NCBI GenBank assembly: GCA_963680875.1
Contig: OY804588.1
Location: 72,750,829 to 72,814,828, forward strand
Reading direction: 5' to 3'
Source of the DNA: Bathymodiolus brooksi
Lineage: Eukaryota > Mollusca > Bivalvia > Mytilida > Modiolidae
Length of the DNA: 64,000 nucleotides
Part shown: in pieces, positions 57,901-64,000 of the stretch
Position numbering within the stretch: position 1 is the first letter of the stretch
Layout: every line of letters begins with the position of its first letter
Notes under the pieces: generated by a model
Seen by the model: only the letters and a program-made list of their open reading frames with translations
What the model was told of the DNA's origin: nothing
The model's database searches: none
Program-made: the position numbers and the translations under genes

Positions 57901-60900
57901 TCCTAGTATAAGGTTAGTAGGGTTAGGGTTAGGGTAAGACATAATAGTGTCCTATGTTAAAGTGTCCCCCCAGACAATATTTTATAGAGATTGCGATATG
58001 AAATAGTGTCCTAGTATAAGGTTAGTAGGGTTAGGGTTATGGTTAGGGCAAGACATAATAGTATCCTCCCGGACAATATTTTATAGAGATTGCGATATGA
58101 AATAGTGTCTGCTGGACCACGGCGGGTATTCGCACACGGAACCGGAGTTGGCACTAAGAAGGCGGGCATCGATAAAAAATCAACAAACAGGGTAGGTGTA
58201 TGTAAACGTTCTTTTCTTAGACATGATAATATTTTGCAATGAAATAATTTTGTACACTAACTGCATACAATAAAGTATTCACAGTCAAATTTTCATCGTG
58301 ATAAAGTTAATAGTAAATCGGCAACACGATTGTTTTATCGACCTTTCTCAAATTTATTTTGATTTTTCGAAATTAGATTACTTATATTTTACTGCAGTGA
58401 ATGCCATTTTAAAAACAAATTGGCCCTTTCTCTTCCCAACTGCCTCCTACAACTTCTGTTAAATATATCACTTTAAAGCATGCACGCAAATTGCTCATAG
58501 CTAACAGTTTATATGCATAGGGTACGTCAATTTAGCAACTATTAAGAACTGCAGATCAACTTGAAAGAATAACACTTGGAACACCAGCTTTGGCCACTGG
58601 GAACAAACAGAATATCATTTTCCAATACAATTTAAATATGTCGATTAATACTATAAATGCACTAAAAATAAAACAATTATATACATGTACATATTTATAA
58701 TTATTGCTCACAGTTTTTATAGTTAATTTTTGTCCTTCATTTTATGGGGAAAATGAGGGATCTCTGAATAGGCTATTGGAAATACTTTAAATGTGATAAT
58801 TATTATATAAATGAGAAACTATTGCACTGTTAAAGGGGAAATATAAGTTCATTGCATTATCTAAAGTTGGGGGAGGTGATATTGCATTTTGGGCATTCGT
58901 TCGTTCATCCGTCCTGGTTAACCTTGATTATGCTCCATATCCAGACAACTACAAATGAGAGAGTGATGACATCTGGACTATCCTGTACATCATTACTATT
59001 TGTGTGTTGGTTCTTCTTTGTTGTAGTACTGGCCATTTTGGTTTGTTTAGCATAGATGTAACACTGCTTTCTCTTGAGTAGTCCCCATTCACAAATATGA
59101 CTGCACGGCATTGGTATTTTTCTAGTTTGGTCAAGTTGAATTTGGTGTAAGGATCCCATATAATTGCAGCATATTCTAAATTGGCAGTTCTTTGCTATAT
59201 GGTTGATTAAGATAAGGAAGAGAAGCGGTCTAAATACGGTTCCTCATGGTATGCCAGATGTAACCTCTGATCTTGAAGAGTGTTCCCCTTCAAGCACTAA
59301 GTACTTCTCGTTTCTGATTTGTTAGGAAATCCGTAGTTCAACTGTGCAAGTATCCACAAACTTTATAATAGCTGAGCTTTTCCAGTAACCTTTGATGAGT
59401 GCTTTACTGAAGTAGAGAAGCATACCATCTACTGGTTCATTTCTATTCGGGCTATTTGCGAGGTCATGGACTGTCATTATGATTTGTGACTCGCATGATC
59501 GAGATTTGTGGAAACCATGCTGAGCATTTACTAAAATACCATGCATGTCGAGATTTTTCATTACAGTGCTATGTATGATGTGCTCCATGATCTTACATCA
59601 TATTGGTGTTAGTGATACTGGTCTGTAGTTTGATGGTTTACTATGATCTCCCTTCTTGATTAGCGTTACCCCTTGAATAGAGGTGTGATAAATGCATCTT
59701 TCCAGATTGTTGGTACTTGGCCCTGATGTAGTGAGGCCTGGAAAATTAAGTTAGAGCTGGTGTTAACTCTTCGTGTAGCTCTGATAAAAAACGACCTGAT
59801 ATGTTGTCTGGTCCTGTTGCCTTGTTTGGATTTAAGGCTGATTATTTTTTTTTTTTTTTATTCCATCTGGGTGTATTTCTATTTGTTCGACTTAGTAATT
59901 TTTCGAACACGGACACATTGACTGAAGCAACGAAGGCCTCAAATACCTGTTTGCAGTATGAATATTTTCTAGAAATGATAATGATAGGGCCTAAGAAATT
60001 CTTATGCAGATATCCTGCCAAATATGAAGTACAGTACTTTTCAGGGTAATAGCTATATCATTTTCAGAAATACGAGACATTAAAATTTTAAAATTTTACA
60101 ATTTGGTGGCCATTTTGTTTAATCGATCCAAGAAGTCTTCAGAATTTGAAGCCTTTTTTAGGTCATAACTTTGGAACCGCTCAAGATATTGACATGATTC
60201 AAACACCAATTTCTTTCTTTTTCCAAGCTCTTTCTGTTGGGTTAACTTTTAGTTTAAGCTCAGTGTGGGAAATCATTTTTTAAAGTTACTCTCCAATCTG
60301 GCTAGTAACTATTGAAATCTACTTGCCAAAATTAAATTTCATGAGGAGAGATCCCTCATTTGAACACGTCATATTTTCCATGACACTAAGTGTCCAATTT
60401 TCCTCATATGTTCAGCACATAGGGAACACCACATTCCCTTGTTCTCATCATGCATCAACTACTTTCTCCTATTTTCCATTTAGAGATAAATTTTCTTACT
60501 GTCTTTGGGTTAACATCTTTTTCAAGTGAAGGTTTTCCTTTTGACTTAAAATTACCCTAAAAAAATTTCATGTTGGATTTAGAACTGTTTCATTCCTAAT
60601 GTCAAGGTCAACATTTAGAACTTTTAGGATACAAAAATATATTAACAAAATAAATTCTGATCAAAGATGTACGATTATTTCAGTAAATAATTACCAACTT
60701 CAGCTAAATTTTGGCCACGACATGGTAACATGTTTAAAATAACAAAACATGTTTTTAATGGTATTTCATAGGTATCTCATTCATGATTTATAATCAGAAA
60801 CAATAAGAAAATAACAACCAAGATCAAGACAAGCGCACACAAGTTTTTAGTGTTTCCATAAAAACAGTGATGGTGACCGCAACAAAAAACGAGTGACAAT

Positions 60901-62971
60901 TTGAATAAAAACTTATGTTTCGGTACTATTTTATCGGAACACGTAAGTAAATCACGCTCAATCAATCCATTCAATCAATTTCGGCCTATTTATTTTGCTT
61001 CATCAACTGGCGAGCAGTAAATTATCATATTTCGCCCAGACATGCCAACTCGCCAGAATGGTTAGTACTTCGACTGAAATCAAGGGTTAAAAAATCCCCT
61101 AGCCCGACGCTAGTAATTTCAACATTTGGGCTAGCTGAAACAATCAGCTGTATGCCCGATGGGCTAGTAACAGTATATATCGGATATTGACAAACTTGTC
61201 AATATTCGCATATCTACTTATATTTATATGTTATATGTTGTTTAATCAGCAGCAATGTTTTATTTATTCAACCGCTAGCTTTTTGTCGAAATTGAAAGCA
61301 AAGAAGGTAGAAAAACTGCGTATTCTCGTCATAAAACAGCTTCAACAAATGACGGCTTACCGGAAATTTCGAAAATGAAATACTGGAATCGGATTCCGGA
61401 ACTGGGAACGACTTTTTCCGGTTTTGCCGATTGCAAAAAAAAAAAATTAATGACGACCGACCCTAGATTTTTTTTACATGTGACCATAAACACACATTTT
61501 TTGTTTTGGCCTTACAGTGACCTGAACTGTGGAAAATAAGTGAAAATAAAACGCAATGCCAGATTTGAAAAGAAAGATAGTTAAACTAATATACATTGTA
61601 CATGTTGTACAAGGGTTCAAGTCTGCAAGTCGGATTCATGAAATCCTGGTATTGACCAGGACTAGTGGTTCATAGATTCGGGCTAGTAATATTTGGGAGT
61701 ATGCTAGCCCTGGGCTAGTGAGGTGGTCCAAGATTTTTTAACCCCTGGAAATACTCACCAAAATCATTTTACACTCGCATTTGGCGAGCGGTGGTTTCCC
61801 ACACTGTAAGTTTTGTGGCTTTGAAAAAATAATGTGTCATACCTAATTTGATAATACACAAGTGTCTTGAGTAGTTGAGGTACATGTGTTATTTCATTGA
61901 TCAATATTACACAAGAGCAATTGGGTTAAATGTGTTATTTCATTGATATTATACAAGAGCAATTGGGTTAAATGTGTTATTTCATTGATATTACACAAGA
62001 GCAATTGGGTTAAATGTGTTATTTCATTGATATTACACAAGAGCAATTGGGTTAAATGTGTTATTTCATTGATATTACCTCAGAGCAATTGGGTTAAATG
62101 TGTTATTTCATTGATATTACACAAGAGCAATTGGGTTAAATGTGTTATTTCATTGATATTACACAAGAGCAATTGCCATTGGGTTAAATGTGTTATTTCA
62201 TTGATATTACACAAGAGCAATTGGGTTAAATGTGTTATTTCATTGATATTACACAAATGTTTATAGCACAATTACTTAAGACCTAATTAAGAGTATTGGT
62301 CTAGAAAGCAGACATTATCATTTCATTACTATAACTTCTTGTGATGATAATTGATATAGCAGGTAAATTTCTTATTTTGCATTAAATAACAATGATCATT
62401 CACTCACTCATAAATCTGTATTGTAGTTGACGAAATGACCTCCTAACCAATTTGTATACATATAAATATTCATTGTAAACAGTTATCTCAGACATTAAAT
62501 AATTCAAATGCAGCCGCCTGCTGACATGACAGACACTATTATTGATAGAACCATGAAATCCCTCAAGTGATACAAACAATAATTAATGTATTTAGTGCCT
62601 AATCTACCAACACTTGTTTCTAAATTAGACTACTAAAATTATACAAAATTAAAACTTAATATCTTTTTACAAAAATATTTCAAAATATCAGAAAAGCTGA
62701 AAATAACTGAAAATTCATCTTTAACTTAAATGCAAAAGTAAATGAGTACTACGAATTGATTTATCTTTGTTGTGTTAGAAACAAGAGGCAGAGATGCCAC
62801 ATTACTTACCTGGCACTAAGCAATGCTACCTATTAAATTATCTTTGTAACAGCCTAATGTATATTAAATGTGAGGTAGAGATGCCACATTACTTACTTGG
62901 AACCACATCAGGAGGCATATGGAGCGGTCGAGCTGTTTCAAAGCCTCCTCCTTCAAAATCCCCGAGATCTT
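45908..62971 (-). CDS. Unidentified single-pass membrane protein, 3' exons
   Basis: Exons in order of transcription: 62971-62897, 54503-54396, 53826-53763, 52293-52242, 46437-46405 (tentative) and 45946-45908 (tentative, TAG stop). All are bounded by AG/GT with phases 1, 1, 2, 0, 0. The peptide reads [18 protein letters not shown], then [20 protein letters not shown] and [13 protein letters not shown] hydrophobic span [18 protein letters not shown] (exon 3) follows, then a basic stop-transfer stretch [20 protein letters not shown] and an acidic tail with two MDD motifs if the last exons are real. This gives an outside N-terminus and short cytoplasmic tail by the positive-inside rule. I do not recognise the family. 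5' exons lie right of 63 kb or beyond. Introns reach 8.4 kb and are full of transposons. The first four exons are well supported by consistent phases and composition. Confidence 0.72.
45950..46640. other. Intronic/terminal region of minus-strand gene
   Basis: Apart from the tentative 33-bp exon (46405-46437) and the final exon, I see only AT-rich sequence here. Confidence 0.4.
47083..47238 (+). mobile_element. SINE family B, 5' part, nested in hAT-like element
   Basis: gtgtaaaggttagcgtgcga, then caccaaagactataaaattg-type body to tgtgtccaagtgggatgaca. Box B is deleted. Confidence 0.85.
47440..47686 (-). pseudogene. N-terminal zinc-finger fragment of a transposase-like protein
   Basis: The frame reads [20 protein letters not shown], then a charged helix [28 protein letters not shown] and VMVCNWC. 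The F.DSW...WL......M.C..C pattern is the TTF/BED-type finger found at the start of hAT-related proteins. It lacks everything downstream of NGPKEL, where (ta)n begins. It is carried by the element 46903-48113. Confidence 0.6.
48150..50519. mobile_element. 2.4-kb inverted-repeat element with six copies of GTCACACTCCTGAC
   Basis: Ends GGGTGATTTTCAAAAAAATG + AAGACTTT and its mirror (aaagtcttcatttttttgaa + aatcaccc). The target was a 310-bp repeat unit, with attt possibly duplicated. Inside, the 14-bp word GTCACACTCCTGAC occurs at 48707, 49054, 49777, 49941 and 50332, and mirrored at 49425. The surrounding sequence is not similar between copies. No transposase frame; the 80-codon frame at 49268 is low-complexity. 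Confidence 0.75.
51602..52165. mobile_element. Inverted-repeat element with hairpin end and tandem core
   Basis: Begins with a hairpin tatgtccctgccact / agtggccgggacata and ends cggcggggacat. The core has three ~150-bp units with gatgagttacagatcaagtt, cgttccggtccaatgatttt, tggccgagttatggcc and atattgacttgatttttggt. Same architecture as 12356-13718, but a different core. It lies immediately downstream of exon 52293-52242 in the intron. Confidence 0.75.
52561..53632 (+). mobile_element. SINE family A split by an 816-bp insertion
   Basis: The 5' part is 52561-52670 (gtcgtagccgtaatcgtatg to gcgaggtgta) and the 3' part 53487-53632 (tgtacaacattatgtgataa to gaaagtggcattaaacacc). They join exactly at the gaggtgta/tacaacatt region of other copies. 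The insert is 52671-53486. Confidence 0.88.
52671..53486. mobile_element. Putative non-autonomous DNA transposon inside a SINE
   Basis: Ends TGTCACCGAGGT and, reversed from the right, TGTCACAGTGGT (two mismatches). Flanked by tgta on both sides (52667-52670, 53487-53490). The interior is AT-rich, without a coding frame. The boundaries are fixed by the interrupted SINE. Confidence 0.65.
53945..54130 (-). repeat. Tandem copies of the donor-proximal intron sequence, intron 2 of minus-strand gene
   Basis: Two ~81-bp copies (gaaacaagaggcagagatgc + cacattacttacttggtact; next gaaacaagaggaagagatgc ...). Both match 62765-62896, which abuts the donor of exon 62971-62897. On the - strand each copy contains ccaagtaagtaatgtggc, a near-copy of that exon's end and splice donor. 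Confidence 0.85.
54135..54363 (+). mobile_element. SINE family A inserted in the donor-proximal repeat
   Basis: ccatcatggccgtgattatt to gttgaaagtggcattaaaca. It separates gtatattaaatttg from aaagtgaggtagggatttca, which are continuous in the homologous intron at 62862-62885. Confidence 0.88.
54515..54728. repeat. 42-bp minisatellite next to a splice acceptor
   Basis: Five units of gtaattgaggtaaatgtgtt + atttcattgatattacacaa + ga, directly upstream (on the - strand) of exon 54503-54396. The same unit forms arrays at 61860-62262 and 63005-63090. Confidence 0.93.
54750..55320. other. Intronic, nothing recognised
   Basis: AT-rich sequence in the 8.4-kb intron of the minus-strand gene before the non-LTR element. 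Confidence 0.4.
55329..56612 (+). pseudogene. APE-type non-LTR retrotransposon: 2A-like motif, PHD finger, endonuclease
   Basis: One frame from 55329 reads a hydrophobic lead ([11 protein letters not shown]) into DTETNPGP, then PCG, and after a single TAA a PHD-type finger ([17 protein letters not shown] ... [13 protein letters not shown]). An endonuclease follows ([41 protein letters not shown]) to a stop at 56216. The same order of domains is known in CR1/Jockey-like elements. The endonuclease continues in other frames ([25 protein letters not shown]) to about 56612, where the TTAGGG satellite starts. RT is missing. Confidence 0.88.
56613..58110. repeat. ~115-bp satellite containing TTAGGG blocks
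   Basis: About 13 units: gacataatagtgtcctatgt, taaagtgtcc, ccggacaatattctatagat, tgtgatatgaaatagtgtcc, tagtataaggttagtagg and (gttagg)n-like gttagggttagggtaa. Each unit carries two to four telomere-type hexamers. It begins at the broken end of the non-LTR element and ends at a unique sequence (tctgctggaccacggcgggt). Confidence 0.93.
58115..59040. other. Intronic, nothing recognised
   Basis: AT-rich sequence between the satellite and the RT fossil; no supported feature. Confidence 0.4.
59048..59835 (-). pseudogene. Non-LTR reverse transcriptase fossil with internal deletion
   Basis: Reading leftward: [10 protein letters not shown] and [14 protein letters not shown] (about 59820-59745); then [39 protein letters not shown] and [11 protein letters not shown] (59588-59395); then [17 protein letters not shown] (about 59270-59215). 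After the position of the catalytic YxDD the frame jumps to the C-terminal word [20 protein letters not shown] (about 59180). The catalytic motif is therefore deleted. It is opposite in strand to the element at 55329. Confidence 0.85.
59840..61075. other. Intronic, nothing recognised
   Basis: AT-rich sequence with isolated poly-T (59846). No gene or repeat boundary that I can support. Confidence 0.4.
61081..61747. mobile_element. hAT-like element enclosing a related copy of the 26.8-kb repeat
   Basis: Ends CAAGGGTTAAAAAATC and, reversed from the right, CAGGGGTTAAAAAATC. 5-bp target duplication gaaat (61076-61080 and 61748-61752). Subterminal ctagccc / gggctag words occur at both ends. Confidence 0.78.
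61195..61515 (-). repeat. Copy of the 26831-27100 sequence, opposite orientation
   Basis: Shares aatcagcagcaatgttttat, attgaaagcaaagaaggtag, aatcggattccggaactggg and ataaacacacatttt...ttggcc with the reverse complement of 26830-27090. It lies inside the element 61081-61747. Confidence 0.75.
61860..62262. repeat. 42-bp minisatellite, large array
   Basis: Nine to ten units gcaattgggttaaatgtgtt + atttcattgatattacacaa + ga, one with a small insertion (gccattggg). Related to 54515-54728. Confidence 0.95.
62280..62760. other. Intronic, nothing recognised
   Basis: AT-rich sequence; a short cattcactcactcataa near 62397 resembles a SINE B tail but no body is seen. Confidence 0.4.
62765..62896 (-). 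repeat. Donor-proximal repeat, intron 1 of minus-strand gene
   Basis: The first 132 intron bases after exon 62971-62897. It is homologous to 53945-54130 plus 54364-54395 in the next intron and contains an internal second copy of gtaagtaatgtggcatctct. Confidence 0.85.
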
Positions 62972-63004
62972 CTGAAAATAAATTGAATCCCAGTTAATGG
63001 TCGA

Positions 63005-63095
63005 TTTCATTATTGATATTACAAAGAGTAATTGAGGTAAATGTGTTATTTCATGATATTACACAAGATTAATTGAGGTAAATGTGCTATTTCAT
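63005..63095. repeat. 42-bp minisatellite, two units, upstream of exon 62971-62897
   Basis: Two units of the 42-bp family. Together with the adjoining acceptor-proximal sequence they match the region upstream of exon 54503-54396. Confidence 0.88.
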
Positions 63096-63097
63096 TG

Positions 63098-64000
63098 ATC
63101 AGAAGATTTCTACAGCTCTGACAAGTAAATCAGAAGATTTCTACAGATCTGATCAGTAAATCAGAAGATTTCTACAGCTCTGATCAGTAAATCAGAAGAT
63201 TTCTACAGCTCTGATCAATAAACCAGAAGATTTCTACAGCTCTGACAAGTAAATCAGAAGATTTCTACAGCTCTGATCAGTAAATCAGAAGATTTCTACA
63301 GCTCTGATCAATAAACCAGAAGATTTCTACAGCTCTGATCAGTAAATCAGAAGATTTCTACAGCTCTGATCAGTTTTGACAGTAAATCAGAAGATTTCTA
63401 CAGCTCTGATCAATAAACTAGAAGATTTCTACAGCTCTGATCAGTAAATCAGAAGATTTCTAAAGCTCTGATCGTTAAATCAGAAGATTTCTACAGCCCT
63501 GACAAGTAAATTAAAAGATTTCTACAGCTCTGGCAAGTAAATCAGAAGATTTCTACAGCTCTGGTCAGTAAATCAGAAGATTTCTACAGATCTGATCAGT
63601 AAATCAGAAGATTTCTACAGCTCTGATCAGTAAATCAGAAGATTTCTACAGCTCTGATCAGCAAATCAGAAGATTTCTACAGCTCTGATCAATAAACTAG
63701 AAGATTTCTACAGCTCTGATCAGTAAATCAGAAGATTTCTAAAGCTCTGATCGTTAAATCAGAAGATTTCTACAGCTCTGACAAGTAAATTAAAAGATTT
63801 CTACAGCTCAGTAAATCAGAAGATTTCTACAGCTCTGGTTAGTAAATCAGAAGATTTCTACAGCTCTGATCAGTAAATCAGAAGATTTCTACAGCTCTGA
63901 CAAGTAAATCAGAAGATTTCTACAGCTCTGGTTAGTAAATCAGAAGATTTCTACAGATCTGATCAGTAAATCAGAAGATTTCTACAGCTCTGATCAGTAA
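63098..64000. repeat. 31-bp minisatellite, runs off window
   Basis: About 29 units of atcagaagatttctacagct + ctgatcagtaa, with gacaag/gatcaa/ggttag variants. Begins right after the 42-bp repeat and continues past the window edge. Confidence 0.96.

Noticed and set aside
56613..58110. True chromosome end
   Set aside because: TTAGGG hexamers are embedded in a longer satellite unit with unique sequence and gene exons on both sides.
58852..59159. Short frames on both strands near 59 kb as genes
   Set aside because: They overlap the decayed RT C-terminus on the minus strand and have no independent support.

Overview
This is a eukaryotic, AT-rich, intron-rich and very repeat-rich window, most likely from a mollusc. 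The evidence is two spliced metazoan genes with canonical GT/AG introns, two tRNA-headed SINE families scattered in both orientations, DIRS-like and APE-type non-LTR retrotransposon fossils, many short DNA transposons with clear terminal inverted repeats and target duplications, and TTAGGG-containing satellite DNA. The mollusc assignment is an inference from the style of the repeats; I cannot name the species.

Three host genes can be read. (1) 2124-10598, + strand: the last four exons of a serine beta-lactamase-like (LACTB / class C family) protein; its 5' exons lie before the window. (2) 15414-33979, + strand: a complete nine-exon sialate O-acetylesterase (SIAE), 509 codons, all splice phases consistent. 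(3) 62971-45908, - strand: the 3' exons of a single-pass membrane protein I do not recognise, convergent with SIAE; four exons are solid and two terminal ones are tentative. SIAE acts in sialic-acid turnover in the secretory/lysosomal pathway; nothing suggests that the three genes work together.

Layout. 1-1330: 23-bp minisatellite. 1.3-10.6 kb: beta-lactamase-like gene with 24-bp, 33-bp and 39-bp arrays, a broken duplicate of its last exon and a hAT-like element. 10.6-15 kb: intergenic; MITE, two SINEs, a 40-bp array split by a 1.36-kb inverted-repeat element, and a broken DNA-polymerase-type mobile element. 15.4-34 kb: SIAE with SINEs, 27-bp, 35-bp, CTCA and 51-bp arrays in its introns. 34-45.9 kb: intergenic; a DIRS-like fossil hit by two later insertions, MITEs, long inverted repeats, 154-bp and 20-bp arrays. 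45.9-63 kb: the minus-strand gene, whose introns hold 310-bp repeats, several transposons, a non-LTR element with a 2A-like motif, a TTAGGG satellite and 42-bp arrays. 63.1-64 kb: 31-bp array.

The most striking pattern is that several minisatellites look seeded on exon ends. The 35-bp array begins on the 3' end and splice donor of SIAE exon 3. The 51-bp array begins on the 3' end and donor of SIAE exon 7 and stays in frame. The 20-bp array matches the last 20 nt, including the stop codon, of the proposed last exon of the minus-strand gene. In addition, neighbouring introns of the minus-strand gene share sequence directly abutting their splice sites. Other points for follow-up are a 14-bp motif conserved six times inside one 2.4-kb element, and a 63-copy 39-bp array whose unit carries the conserved bases of a hammerhead ribozyme core.
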